Positions 17,459-29,484 of a stretch of DNA of 64,000 nucleotides are shown here, in pieces. Location: positions 62,001-126,000 of the forward strand of contig PGTK01000003.1 in the NCBI GenBank assembly GCA_002794705.1, given 5' to 3'. Position 1 is the first letter of the stretch; every line of letters starts with the position of its first letter. This stretch comes from Candidatus Thermofonsia Clade 1 bacterium. Lineage in GTDB: Bacteria; Chloroflexota; Anaerolineae; Aggregatilineales; UBA2796. Both the position numbers and the translations under genes were made by a program. The notes under the pieces were generated by a model. It ran no database searches. It was not told the DNA's origin and saw only the letters and a list, made by a program, of their open reading frames with translations.

Positions 17459-20002
17459 TTGGGACGGAAACTTGTCACAACGTTTTGTCTGCTCACAACG
17501 CTGATCCTCTTCTTTTTCATTAGCGCGCCATTCGACGCGCTTGCCCAAACGCCGAGTGGCGTCACGCTGAGCGTGGAAGTTGGCTACGAGGGCTACTTCC
17601 GCAGCGGGCAGTGGACGCCGCTGCGCGTCACTGCCAGCAACACTGGCGCCGATATCTCTGGCACCTTGCGCGTGACTGCCTCTGATGCTGTCAATCAGCC
17701 GACTGATGCCTACGCGATCACGCTTGAGTTGCCGCGCCAATCCAGCAAGCAGCTGTTCCTCTACATTCCGCTGAGCGCGCAGGCGCAGCAGGTGCGCCTT
17801 GAGCTGGTCACGGCGGAGCGCATTGTGGCGATGATCACACGCGACGTACGTTCGGCGCGCTCCAACGACACGCTGTTCGCCGTCATTACCGAGTCGCCGC
17901 GTGGTGGCGTGGACTTGCGCAACTTCCGCAGCGGATCGGGCGATGTCTATCAGGCGAATTGGCGTGTGGAAAATGTGCCGCGTCTGGCTGAGGCGCTGCG
18001 CGGACTCGACGCGCTAGTCCTGACTGATGCTGATACGGGCTACCTGACCTTTGAGCAGCGTCGCGCCCTTGAGGATTGGGTTTTGGCGGGCGGTCACTTG
18101 ATTGTGACGGGCGGTCCGAACTGGCAGAAGACTCAGGCGGGCGTCACAAACTTGCTGCCGATGCAACCAAGCGGCACGGTCACGCTGACCACATTGCCGA
18201 GCGTCGCGGCGTTTGCAGGCACAGCTGATTCGCTCACGGCGCCTGATGGTAGCCCGATCATTGTGGCGAATGGCGTCCTACTGCCCGATGCAGAGGTCTT
18301 AGTGGAGGAGAGCGGCACGCCGATCCTCGTACGAAGGGCGCTAGGCGGCGGCAAAGTGGATTACCTCGCCATTGATCCGAGCCTAGAGCCGTTCCAGTCG
18401 TGGGTCAATCGCGGACAATTCTGGTTCACTTTGCTCACCACTGCCACCACGCGCCCAAGCTGGGCGAACGGCATTGTCAACGTGGATCAGGCGATTCGGG
18501 CGGCGGATTTCATCAAGGGTCTGCGTTTGCCGGACGTGCTGCAGCTGGGCTTGTTCCTGCTGGCGTATGTGGCGGTTATCGGTCCGCTTAACTACTTGAT
18601 TTTGCGCCAGCTCAAGCGCCGTGAGTGGGCGTGGTTCACTATTCCGATAATTGTCCTTATCACGAGCATCTTGTATTTTGTGACGGGCTTCAATTTGCGC
18701 GGCACGCAGGCGATCATCAATCGCATGGCTGTGGTGCAGGTCTGGGAGGGGAGCGAACGGGCGCAAGTAGACGGCGTGATCGGCGTTTTGGCGCCGCGAC
18801 GCGGCATCTACAGCCTCACAGCGGGCGAAGGCATGACCTTGCGCACCTTGACAACTGAGTCGCTTGGCAACATTGGCATCCCGCGCAGCCTGACCATCTT
18901 TGAAGACGGCGTCTACACTGCCCGCGACTTCCCGCTTGACGCCGGCACGACGCAGCCGTTCGCCGTCAGCGGCTACACCGACGTGACGCCCATCCAGGGC
19001 GAGGCGATCATCCAGCTGACGGGCGGTAACATCGTGCCGAGCCTTGATGGGCAGACCGCTAACGTGCGCATTCAGGTGAATTTCACTAACACCAGCGGTC
19101 TCACGCTGAATGACGCTGTGCTGCTTGCCGCAGGCGGAGCGCGTCCACTTGGCACAGTGCAGGCAGGCGAATCGCGCAGCGTCCAGCTGGATATCAATCC
19201 GCGCCAATCGCCGCCGATGGGCGTGGGCAACATCAGCAATCCCGTGAGTGGCTTCACTGCGCGGGGCGTGCGCGTCGCTCCCTCGCGGAGCGGCACGCTC
19301 TTCGATATCATGGGGACAAACTTCGTCTACGATAGGATGATCTACAGCGGGCGCGGTCTTGAAAATACTGAGATGCGCCAAGAGATGTGGCGGCGGCAAC
19401 TCTTCCTTGAGGCGATGATCGCTGACCGCGATCTGAGCGGCGGGCGCGGCACGGATGTCTATTTGGTCGGCTGGACGAATACCTCGCCATTGGACGTGCG
19501 CCTTGACGGCGCCACCTTCGATACCGAAGATACCACGCTCTATATTTTCCGCCTGCCTACGCACGTTCAGTCGGTTTCAAGCAATGGTGTGGTGGAATTG
19601 CCGAGCGCCTACCTGATGTGGACAACTACGGAGGCGAGTCCGCGCCGCGACGCTGCGCCCTACGAGCTCTTCATGCAGCCCGCCGAGACTGTGATCTTCC
19701 GCTACGTGCCAATGCCGCTCATGCGCCTACGCGACGTGCAGGAAGTGCGCTTGTTCGTCAAGCCCGGCAACACCTACAGCGTGGGCAGAGGGCGCGTCTC
19801 GCTCTGGGACTGGCAACTAGGGCGCTGGATACCCATTGACGTGAGCAATGTCACAGCCCGCCTGACTAACGAGCCATGGCGCTTCATCGGACCGGAGAAT
19901 GCCATCGAGTTGCGCGTAGACGTGCCAAGCGACTCGGCAACCGTATATCTGGAGCGCATTGACCTGACTCTTTACGGACGTTTGCAGAACGCTGTACAGT
20001 GA
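17459..20002 (+). CDS. Large membrane-anchored secreted protein preceding an ABC exporter
   Basis: An 847-residue protein of unknown function. A signal peptide (about 1-29) is followed by a beta-rich domain and then a class-I-amidotransferase-like fold segment near 160-220, with LDALVLTDAD and ALEDWVLAGGHLIVTGG. Two TM segments lie at about 358-380 and 390-410; the rest is beta-rich and presumably outside. The start is TTG 17459, because an in-frame stop at 17441 excludes longer forms. It lies 41 bp before an ABC ATPase and permease, so it is probably the accessory component of that transporter. The layout recalls GldG-type auxiliary proteins of ABC-2 exporters; homology is not proven. Confidence 0.65.
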   Translation: MGRKLVTTFCLLTTLILFFFISAPFDALAQTPSGVTLSVEVGYEGYFRSGQWTPLRVTASNTGADISGTLRVTASDAVNQPTDAYAITLELPRQSSKQLFLYIPLSAQAQQVRLELVTAERIVAMITRDVRSARSNDTLFAVITESPRGGVDLRNFRSGSGDVYQANWRVENVPRLAEALRGLDALVLTDADTGYLTFEQRRALEDWVLAGGHLIVTGGPNWQKTQAGVTNLLPMQPSGTVTLTTLPSVAAFAGTADSLTAPDGSPIIVANGVLLPDAEVLVEESGTPILVRRALGGGKVDYLAIDPSLEPFQSWVNRGQFWFTLLTTATTRPSWANGIVNVDQAIRAADFIKGLRLPDVLQLGLFLLAYVAVIGPLNYLILRQLKRREWAWFTIPIIVLITSILYFVTGFNLRGTQAIINRMAVVQVWEGSERAQVDGVIGVLAPRRGIYSLTAGEGMTLRTLTTESLGNIGIPRSLTIFEDGVYTARDFPLDAGTTQPFAVSGYTDVTPIQGEAIIQLTGGNIVPSLDGQTANVRIQVNFTNTSGLTLNDAVLLAAGGARPLGTVQAGESRSVQLDINPRQSPPMGVGNISNPVSGFTARGVRVAPSRSGTLFDIMGTNFVYDRMIYSGRGLENTEMRQEMWRRQLFLEAMIADRDLSGGRGTDVYLVGWTNTSPLDVRLDGATFDTEDTTLYIFRLPTHVQSVSSNGVVELPSAYLMWTTTEASPRRDAAPYELFMQPAETVIFRYVPMPLMRLRDVQEVRLFVKPGNTYSVGRGRVSLWDWQLGRWIPIDVSNVTARLTNEPWRFIGPENAIELRVDVPSDSATVYLERIDLTLYGRLQNAVQ

Positions 20003-20042
20003 ATCGCTAAGGATCGCCAAATGGAGTGCTGAGAGTGAGCCT

Positions 20043-21077
20043 ATGTCTGAGCTGATGTCCGATTCGCCTGAGAACGCCCTCCCAGTGGAGACGCCCGCGC
20101 CCAGCCCTGCGCCTGTAGTTGACGAAGCTGACTTGATCATCGAGACTCGCGGCTTGGTCAAGCGCTACGGCAAGCTGACCGCTGTTAACGACCTCTCGCT
20201 GAGCGTGCCGCGTGGCGCGATCTACGGTTTTGTCGGTCCGAATGGCGCCGGCAAGACCAGCACCATGCGCATCCTGACCACGCTGATGTTGCCGACGGCG
20301 GGTCAGGCGTATGTGGCGGGCTTTGAAGTGACCAAGCAGCCGCGCTCGGTGCGCCGCGTGATCGGCTACATGCCCGATTATTTCGGCGTCTACGATGATA
20401 TGAAGGTCTGGGAGTACCTCGACTTTTTCGCTGCCTGCTACGAAATCCCTGAGAGCAGTCGTCCCCAGATGATCAACGATCTGCTGGATTTGGTAGACCT
20501 GAGTCATCGGCGCGATGACATGGTGGATAAGCTCTCGCGGGGCATGAAACAGCGGCTGTGCTTGGCGCGCACGCTGGTCCATGATCCGCAGGTGCTGATC
20601 CTCGATGAGCCTGCCAGCGGACTCGATCCGCGCGCCCGCGTTGAAATCCGCGAGCTGATGGTTGAATTGGCGCGCATGGGCAAGACCATCTTCTTCTCTT
20701 CACACATTTTGGCGGACGTGGCGGAGATTTGTACGCACATCGGCATTATCGAGGCAGGGCGCATGGTCATGCAGGGCAGCATGGAGTCGATCCGCAGGCA
20801 GCTTTCGCCGCACCGCGAGGCAGTGGTCACTTTGCTGGATCGCCTTGAAGAGGCTAAGAGCGCGCTCAGCGGCGTGCGGGGCGTCTTGGGTGTAGACGTT
20901 CTGCCTGAGGAAGGCGGGCGCAAGCGCTTGCGCGTCACTTTTGATGGGGAAGACGCGATCCTCTCGGCAATGGTGCAGGCGCTTGCTGCACAGGGCATTC
21001 CCGTCTTGAACTTTGCCGAGCAGCAGCAAGACCTCGAATCGGTCTTTATGAAGGTGACCAGGGGGATCGTCACATGA
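20043..21077 (+). CDS. ABC transporter ATP-binding protein (ABC-2 exporter type)
   Basis: Cytoplasmic ATPase subunit of 344 residues. An N-terminal Pro-rich extension of about 30 residues precedes the NBD. Walker A is GPNGAGKTS (65-73), the signature is LSRGMKQRLCLARTL, Walker B is VLILDEPASGLDP and the switch His is in SSHIL. A C-terminal ~100-residue regulatory extension is typical of the CcmA/NatA class. The gene overlaps the following permease by 4 bp (ATGA), marking a translationally coupled pair. With the protein at 17459 and possibly the one at 22059, it forms an exporter cassette of unknown cargo. Confidence 0.92.
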   Translation: MSELMSDSPENALPVETPAPSPAPVVDEADLIIETRGLVKRYGKLTAVNDLSLSVPRGAIYGFVGPNGAGKTSTMRILTTLMLPTAGQAYVAGFEVTKQPRSVRRVIGYMPDYFGVYDDMKVWEYLDFFAACYEIPESSRPQMINDLLDLVDLSHRRDDMVDKLSRGMKQRLCLARTLVHDPQVLILDEPASGLDPRARVEIRELMVELARMGKTIFFSSHILADVAEICTHIGIIEAGRMVMQGSMESIRRQLSPHREAVVTLLDRLEEAKSALSGVRGVLGVDVLPEEGGRKRLRVTFDGEDAILSAMVQALAAQGIPVLNFAEQQQDLESVFMKVTRGIVT

Positions 21078-22009
21078 CCCAGGCACAGGTGCTGCCGCGG
21101 CGGCGTAGCGGCTTGTTCAAGAATCCTGTGGTGCTGAAAGAGCTGCGCGGCAGGATGCGCGGCGCACGCGCTTTTGCCGTGCTAGCGGTCTATTTGCTGC
21201 TGATGGTGGGCTTTGCCCTGCTGCTCTATGTGCTTTCTACTGCTTCGCAGGATGTTTTCGGCTTTACATCGGGCGGGCAGATCGGGCGCACGCTTTTCAC
21301 AGGGATCGTCGGCATTCAGCTATTCTTAGTGACTTTTATCGCGCCTGCTTTCACAGCCAGCGCCATCAGCGGCGAGCGCGAGCGCCAGACCTACGATCTG
21401 CTCAAGACGACGCTTTTGCCCGCCCGCACTTTGGTCATCGGCAAGCTCTTTTCGGCGCTTGCGTACGTTTTCTTGCTCTTGATCGCTGCTATTCCGCTGC
21501 AGAGCATCGCCTTTCTGTTTGGCGGCATCACGGAGGTTGAGGTGATCCTGGCGTTCGTGATCTTGGCGGTCACGGCGATCACGTTGGGCGCTACAGGGCT
21601 GTATTTCTCGGCGACTCAGGCGCGCACGCTCTCAGCCAACATCACCACTTATGGCGTGACGCTCTTCATCACAGTTGGCTTGCCCATGCTGATCTTCATC
21701 GCCATTGCGCTTTTCACCAGTCTGTTGGGCGCACGCCAAGCGGACATCGCAGCCGAAGTGCAGGTAGTGCTGCTCTATGGCTTGTTGGCGCTTTCAGCCA
21801 CCAATCCGCTCGTTGCAGCCTTCCTGACCCAGTATTGGCTGCTCAACAAACAGAGCGCCACTTTTTTCTATGAGACGGTCACTAGTACAATGGGCATCAT
21901 CCAAGTGCCGCTGATCTCGCCTTGGATTGTCTTCTGTGTGGTCTATTTGCTGATCGCACTGGTGCTGGTGGTGCGGACTATCGGGCGCGTGCGGCGCATT
22001 GAGTCCTAG
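21074..22009 (+). CDS. ABC-2 type permease subunit
   Basis: Integral membrane protein of 311 residues with about six hydrophobic segments. The N-terminal cytoplasmic part contains NPVVLKELRGRMRGARAF, the NPV-KEL-R motif typical of ABC-2 permeases that begin with a coupling region. An SGERERQTYDLLKTTLLPA segment after TM2 matches the conserved SGE-ER--GT-DLL motif. It pairs with the ATPase at 20043 through a 4-bp overlap. Export of lipid, polysaccharide or peptide is possible; the cargo is not deducible. Confidence 0.85.
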   Translation: MTQAQVLPRRRSGLFKNPVVLKELRGRMRGARAFAVLAVYLLLMVGFALLLYVLSTASQDVFGFTSGGQIGRTLFTGIVGIQLFLVTFIAPAFTASAISGERERQTYDLLKTTLLPARTLVIGKLFSALAYVFLLLIAAIPLQSIAFLFGGITEVEVILAFVILAVTAITLGATGLYFSATQARTLSANITTYGVTLFITVGLPMLIFIAIALFTSLLGARQADIAAEVQVVLLYGLLALSATNPLVAAFLTQYWLLNKQSATFFYETVTSTMGIIQVPLISPWIVFCVVYLLIALVLVVRTIGRVRRIES

Positions 22010-22058
22010 AGCGCTCGGCTATCGTAAAAGAGACGAACAAGTAGTGAGGCATGGGCAG

Positions 22059-23873
22059 ATGACCGATCAACTGGAGACTGTCAACTTCAAACAGGTGCAA
22101 CGCAGCCTGTTGAGCTATATTGGGCGCTGGGAGCGGCGTCTGCGCTTGACTCAGATGGCGCTTTGGCTGCCGCGTGGCGCGATGCTTGGCATTGGAGTCG
22201 GGATTGTGCTGGCGCTCCTAGCGCGGACGTGCCCGTGGCTGTTGCCAGAGCAGGTGGCGGTTTTAGCGGGCTTGGCAGTGGTGCTAGGCGTGATCGTGGC
22301 GACGGTAGGCGTGTGGCTGTATCCGCGTACGCCGCTTCAAGCAGCGCGCCTGTTCGACCGACTCTTTGGCTTGCAGGAGCGCACCAGCACTGCCCTTGAG
22401 CTATCTGTCCAGAGCATTCGTGCGCCGCACTACTTCAGCACTTTGCAGACCCAGGATGCTTTGCAGCACGTCGCGCAGGTGCAGCCGCGCCGATTTTTGC
22501 CCTTCCAGTGGCGGCGCAATGAGATTTTAGCGACTCTTGCTTTGGGCGCGCTGCTGATGGCACTTTTGCTGATCCCCAATCCGCAGATGGAGGTGATCGC
22601 CCAGCAGACAGCATTGCGCGAGGCGATTGAAGAGCAGATCGAGCGTGTAGAGCAGCTCAAGCGCGAGATCATTGCAAATCCTGAGCTATCTGAGGCGGAA
22701 AAACAGGAGTTATCTCAGATTTTGCAGGATTTGCAGGAGAAACTCTCTCAGCCTGAGCTGACTCAGCCTGAAGCAGTGGCACAGCTCTTGCAGGCGGCGC
22801 AGCTGATGAACAATCAGCGCAACCAGCTGACCGATCTACAGCGCGATGCTCTGCGTGCTGCTGGACAGGCGCTCAGCCAGAGTCAGCCGCTGCAAGGCGC
22901 AGGACAAGCCATGCAGAACGGCAATTTGAGCGATGCCGCCAATCAGCTGCAAAATCTTTCGCGGCGCGTCGAGAGCGGTCAGCTGACCCAAGAGCAGCTT
23001 GAGAGCATGGCACAAGCGCTCCAACAAGCGGCACAGGCGCTCCAACAGGCTAATCCTGCAGCGGCGAACGCTATGCAGCAAGCGGCACAGGCGCTCCAGC
23101 AGGGCAATTTATCGCAGGCGGCACAGGCACTTCAGCAGGCGGCGCAGGCGCTGCAAAATCAGCACAATCAGTTGGCACAATCGCCTTTGACTCAAGCAGC
23201 ACAGCAGGCGGCGCAGCAATTGGCGCAGGGTCGTAATCAGGTAGCCCAGGCGGGTCAGCAGCCTCAGCAGGGACAGCAAGGCGCTCAGGCAGGTCAGCAG
23301 GGCGCGCAAGCAGGTCAGCAGGGCACTCAGGCGGGACAGCAAGGCGCTCAGGCGGGACAGCAGGGCGCACAAGCGGGTCAGCAGGGCGCTCAGGGCGCTG
23401 GAGGTGCTGCAGGCGCCGAAGGTGGTGAAGGTAGCACACAGGGCAGCACAGTGGGCGCTCAAGGTAGCGGCGAGACGGGCGATGACGCGAACGTCCAAGG
23501 CGCACAGAGTGCTGGCACAGGTAGCGGCGGTGCCGGCACCGACACGACTGAAGGTACGCCCGCTACTGGACAAGCCGAGGCAAGCGGCGGCGGCGGCGAC
23601 GGCACACTGGGCAATAATGAGTTCATCTACGCGCCGACGTTCATCGGGGGCGAGGGCGGCGAGACTATCAATCCGCGCAGCGGACGCGGCGGTGATGATG
23701 AGCTGATCGAGACAGGCGAATTCTCGCAGAACCCGACGGGCGAATCGCGCTTGCCGATCCGTGAGGCGATTCGGCGGGCAGTGGGCGGCGTGGATCAGGC
23801 GCTGGAGAACGACCGCGTGCCGGGCGCCCTGCGTGGCTTTATCAGACAGTACTTCACCGATTTGCAGCGTTGA
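22059..23873 (+). CDS. Membrane protein with coiled coil and Gln/Ala/Gly repeat domain
   Basis: A 604-residue protein from ATG 22059; an in-frame TTG at 21999 overlaps the permease and is less likely. Two TM segments occur at about 35-60 and 66-90, then another hydrophobic span near 155-175. From there a long Gln-rich amphipathic helix or coiled coil runs to about 400. It is followed by six or more AGQQGAQ heptads (about 405-445) and a Gly/Ser/Thr-rich disordered stretch. The C-terminal ~60 residues are ordered (PIREAIRRAVGGVDQALEN). The overall plan recalls DUF4175-like proteins, but I do not claim family membership. It is coupled by TGATG to the next lipoprotein gene. Confidence 0.65.
   Translation: MTDQLETVNFKQVQRSLLSYIGRWERRLRLTQMALWLPRGAMLGIGVGIVLALLARTCPWLLPEQVAVLAGLAVVLGVIVATVGVWLYPRTPLQAARLFDRLFGLQERTSTALELSVQSIRAPHYFSTLQTQDALQHVAQVQPRRFLPFQWRRNEILATLALGALLMALLLIPNPQMEVIAQQTALREAIEEQIERVEQLKREIIANPELSEAEKQELSQILQDLQEKLSQPELTQPEAVAQLLQAAQLMNNQRNQLTDLQRDALRAAGQALSQSQPLQGAGQAMQNGNLSDAANQLQNLSRRVESGQLTQEQLESMAQALQQAAQALQQANPAAANAMQQAAQALQQGNLSQAAQALQQAAQALQNQHNQLAQSPLTQAAQQAAQQLAQGRNQVAQAGQQPQQGQQGAQAGQQGAQAGQQGTQAGQQGAQAGQQGAQAGQQGAQGAGGAAGAEGGEGSTQGSTVGAQGSGETGDDANVQGAQSAGTGSGGAGTDTTEGTPATGQAEASGGGGDGTLGNNEFIYAPTFIGGEGGETINPRSGRGGDDELIETGEFSQNPTGESRLPIREAIRRAVGGVDQALENDRVPGALRGFIRQYFTDLQR
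23268..23397 (+). repeat. 21-bp tandem repeats encoding AGQQGAQ heptads
   Basis: About six in-frame 21-bp units of the type CAGGCGGGTCAGCAGGGCGCT code for A-G-Q-Q-G-A-Q. Copies differ mainly at synonymous positions, which indicates tandem duplication with selection on the peptide. Confidence 0.8.
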
Positions 23874-24382
23874 TGCATCGGATCGCGCTGTGGGCGGCGC
23901 TCTTGAGCTTAGCAGCTTGTCAAGCCGGTGTGCCGCTCACGCTCATGCCCACTGAGACGACTCCCGTACTGCCTCCCACAGCGGACGTACAGTCCAGCAT
24001 TTGGCTGGAGCAGCTGTTCAGCAGCGGGAGGCTTGCCGTCTATTTCTACAGCGCGGATGACATCCCATGTGTGCGCTTCCTCGTCGATCTGCCTGCTGTG
24101 CAGCCTGTCAGTGCCTGTGCAACGCCTCAGGCGGCGGCGGTCGTGGCGCAGGGCGTTGTACGAGATGCTGAGGGTCAGCCCTACACGATCATCGCAGTAC
24201 GGGCAGTGCAGCCTGAGGTCAGCGTGGTAGTGATCGAGCTGCGCAACGGCGAGAGCTATCCCCTAGAGATCGAAGAGGGCGGCGCGCTGCTCATCCTGCC
24301 TGAGATTGTGCAGGCATGGCAGGCTGTTCCCATTGATAGCTACGGCGACACAGTCGGCACGCTGTTGCGGTTAAGTCCCTAG
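23873..24382 (+). CDS. Predicted lipoprotein of unknown function
   Basis: A 169-residue protein with a lipoprotein signal (LSLAAC, Cys at about residue 16) and a short Pro/Thr-rich linker, then a compact domain starting near [11 protein letters not shown] with two further Cys ([14 protein letters not shown]) that could form a disulfide. ATG 23873 overlaps the upstream stop by one base (TGATG), so translation is coupled. It belongs to the gene run that begins at 17459 and may be an envelope part of the same exporter system. No family is recognised. Confidence 0.65.
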   Translation: MHRIALWAALLSLAACQAGVPLTLMPTETTPVLPPTADVQSSIWLEQLFSSGRLAVYFYSADDIPCVRFLVDLPAVQPVSACATPQAAAVVAQGVVRDAEGQPYTIIAVRAVQPEVSVVVIELRNGESYPLEIEEGGALLILPEIVQAWQAVPIDSYGDTVGTLLRLSP

Positions 24383-24384
24383 AG

Positions 24385-24412
24385 TTGCGCTTCAGGCTTC
24401 TTGCCGTACAAT
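24385..24412 (+). promoter_or_regulatory. Promoter of ilvD
   Basis: TTGCGC (24385-24390) and TACAAT (24407-24412) with a 16-bp spacer, 38 bp before the ATG. Confidence 0.55.
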
Positions 24413-24449
24413 CTTACTGATCCAGATCGCACCAAAGGACGAGACTCAC

Positions 24450-26144
24450 ATGACAGGCAATGGCACAACCACGAGATTGAACAGGCGCAGCCGCGTCCTG
24501 CTGGAGGGGGTCAGCCGTGCGGCGGCGCGCAGCATGTTCAAGGCAATCGGCTTGACCGATGACGACTTGAGCAAGCCGATCATCGGCATTGCCAACACAT
24601 GGATCGAGATCGGTCCGTGCAACTGGCATCTGCGACGCCTAGCGGCGAAGGTGCGCGAGGGCATCAAGGCGGCGGGCGGCACGCCATTGGAGTTCAATAC
24701 GGTCAGCATCTCAGACGGCATCACGATGGGCACCGAGGGCATGAAGGCGTCGCTGATCAGCCGTGAGGTGATCGCCGATTCGATTGAATTGCTGGTGCGC
24801 GCTAATGCTTTTGACGGCGTGATCGCGCTCAACGGCTGCGATAAGACGATTCCCGGCACGGTCATGGGCTTAATCCGCTGCGATGTGCCGTCTTTGGCAC
24901 TTTATGGCGGCTCAATTGCGCCCGGTCACTATAACGGCAAGGCGATCACCATTCAGGACGTTTTTGAGGCAATGGGCGCCTATACAAAGGGCAAGATCAC
25001 GCTTGAAGAGCTGAGCGCGATTGAGTCTTCGGCGTGTCCGGGCGCGGGCGCTTGCGGCGGACAGTTCACAGCCAACACCATGGCGACTGCGGTCGAGATG
25101 ATGGGCATGTCGCCCATGGGTTCGGCGGGTGTGGCGGCGATGTCGCCTGAGAAGGATGAGGTCGCCTTTCGGGCCGGTCAGCTGATTATGGAGCTTATCG
25201 CGGCGGATCGGCGTCCCTCGCAGATTGTCACGCGCAAGTCTATTGAGAATGCCGTGCGCTCCATTGCGGCAACAGGCGGCTCGACCAATGGCGTGTTGCA
25301 CATGCTCGCCATTGCGCGGGAGGCGGGCGTGCCGCTCACGCTTGAGGATATCCATCAATTGAGTGAGTCTACGCCGCTCTTGTGCGATCTCAAGCCCAGC
25401 GGACGCTTCGTGGCGACCGATATGACCCGTGCCGGCGGCATTCCGCTCTTGGCAAAGCGCCTGCTGGAGGGCGGCTATCTGCACGGCGACTGCTTGACGG
25501 TCAGTGGCAAGACCATCGCTGAAGAGGCGGCTGCTGCTCAGGAGACGCTCGGTCAAGAGGTGATCCGTCCTTTGAGCAACCCGATCAAGCCGACAGGCGG
25601 CTTGGTGATCTTGCGCGGCAACTTAGCGCCTGATGGCGCGGTCGTCAAGCTGTTCGGCTATGAGCGCTTGACGCATCGGGGCAGGGCGCGGGTCTTCAAC
25701 AGCGAGGCGGAGGCGCTGCAAGCCGTGTACAACAATCAGATTGTGGCAGGCGATGTAGTGGTCATCCGCTACGAAGGACCAGTTGGCGGGCCGGGCATGC
25801 AAGAGATGTTGGCGGTCACGGCGGCGATAGCCGGCGCCGATTTAGGCGGCTCCGTCGCGCTAATCACGGACGGGCGCTTCAGCGGCGCGACTCGCGGCTT
25901 GATGATCGGGCATGTGGCGCCGGAGGCGGCCCTAGGCGGTCCGATTGGCTTATTGCGCGAGGGCGATATGATCAATATTGATATTCCCTCGCGTCGCGTG
26001 GACGTTGAGTTGAGTGAAGATGAGCTAGCAGAGCGCCATGCAGTCTGGCAAGCGCCTGAGCCGCGCTATCGGCAGGGTGTGTTTGCCAAGTATGCGCGCT
26101 TGGTGCAGTCGGCAGCGGAGGGCGCTGTGACTCACCTGCGCTGA
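24450..26144 (+). CDS. ilvD: Dihydroxy-acid dehydratase
   Basis: Iron-sulfur enzyme of valine/isoleucine (and pantothenate precursor) synthesis, dehydrating 2,3-dihydroxy acids to 2-oxo acids in the cytoplasm. The 564 residues match the IlvD/Edd family. Cluster cysteines are visible: Cys57 (GPCNWH), Cys130 (NGCDKTIPG) and Cys202 in the block [10 protein letters not shown], with Cys196 nearby. C-terminal signatures [11 protein letters not shown] and [11 protein letters not shown] are intact. A Cys at the position of residue 57 is the pattern described for [2Fe-2S] dehydratases, so that cluster type is likely. No other ilv gene is adjacent. Confidence 0.95.
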   Translation: MTGNGTTTRLNRRSRVLLEGVSRAAARSMFKAIGLTDDDLSKPIIGIANTWIEIGPCNWHLRRLAAKVREGIKAAGGTPLEFNTVSISDGITMGTEGMKASLISREVIADSIELLVRANAFDGVIALNGCDKTIPGTVMGLIRCDVPSLALYGGSIAPGHYNGKAITIQDVFEAMGAYTKGKITLEELSAIESSACPGAGACGGQFTANTMATAVEMMGMSPMGSAGVAAMSPEKDEVAFRAGQLIMELIAADRRPSQIVTRKSIENAVRSIAATGGSTNGVLHMLAIAREAGVPLTLEDIHQLSESTPLLCDLKPSGRFVATDMTRAGGIPLLAKRLLEGGYLHGDCLTVSGKTIAEEAAAAQETLGQEVIRPLSNPIKPTGGLVILRGNLAPDGAVVKLFGYERLTHRGRARVFNSEAEALQAVYNNQIVAGDVVVIRYEGPVGGPGMQEMLAVTAAIAGADLGGSVALITDGRFSGATRGLMIGHVAPEAALGGPIGLLREGDMINIDIPSRRVDVELSEDELAERHAVWQAPEPRYRQGVFAKYARLVQSAAEGAVTHLR

Positions 26145-26186
26145 GCGTGTAATCAGTCAGAGAGAGCAGGAGGATCGTTCAGCAAT

Positions 26187-28783
<2,597 letters not shown>

Positions 28784-28787
<4 letters not shown>

Positions 28788-29476
28788 CTACTGAGCTACG
28801 TCTCGGCTTGATCGGCATTCTGTGCAGCGCTCTGGTGACGGCGTGCGCGCCGTCACCAGCCCCAACGGCAGTCCCGACGCCGCGCCCGCTTGTCCCAACG
28901 GCTGTGCCGACCCGCATTGTGACCCTTGCGCCCAGCCCGACTCCGCTCCCTACGCCCACAGCGACACTGCCTTATGCTCTTGCACCGCTCTTGGGCAACT
29001 GGCTGATCGATCTGAGCGTGCAGCTGCGCGAAGGAATCACTTTTGATGATGTGCGTTTCATCGGCACACTGATCGTGGATGTGGGCGTGAACGGACAGCT
29101 GAGCGGGAGCGCGGAGTTCTACACAACGGTCTGGCAGCCGCCATGCGTCACTGCTGCCCTCGATCCTGAGCCGATTCGCGCCACGCTCAGCGGTGAGCTA
29201 GTGCCTGCAGCGAACAGCGCTGTTGTGGCTGTGCTGCGTCTGCAGCCTGAGGATAGTTTGCAGGTCACTACGCTCAGACTCGCCTGTCCGGATTTTCCTG
29301 AAGGGATTGTCGTAAGTGAGCCGATGTTTTGGCAAGCAATGCGCGCTGCCGATCTGCTCAGCTTCAGCCTGCCACTGGAGATCGGCATTGTGCGCCGCCT
29401 GAGCGCCGATCTGAGCGGGAGCAGCGGCGGCGCGCTCTACGGCACGCTCTATGCCGAGCTGCGCGTCAGCCGCTGA
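28784..29476 (+). CDS. Predicted lipoprotein with Pro/Thr linker
   Basis: A 230-residue protein with lipobox LVTAC (Cys about residue 21), a 30-residue Pro/Thr-rich linker and a beta-rich globular domain from about residue 60 (LLGNWLIDLSVQLREGITFDD), which reads like a lipocalin- or jelly-roll-like binding fold. The ATG lies in the ATGA overlap with the kinase stop, so kinase and lipoprotein are translationally coupled and may act together at the envelope. The 3' end faces pfkA with only 8 bp between stops. No family recognised. Confidence 0.65.
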
Positions 29477-29484
29477 GGGCGCGC

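Noticed and set aside
23268..23397. Tandem 21-bp repeats as CRISPR or minisatellite
   Set aside because: Contiguous in-frame heptad codons inside a gene, without spacers.
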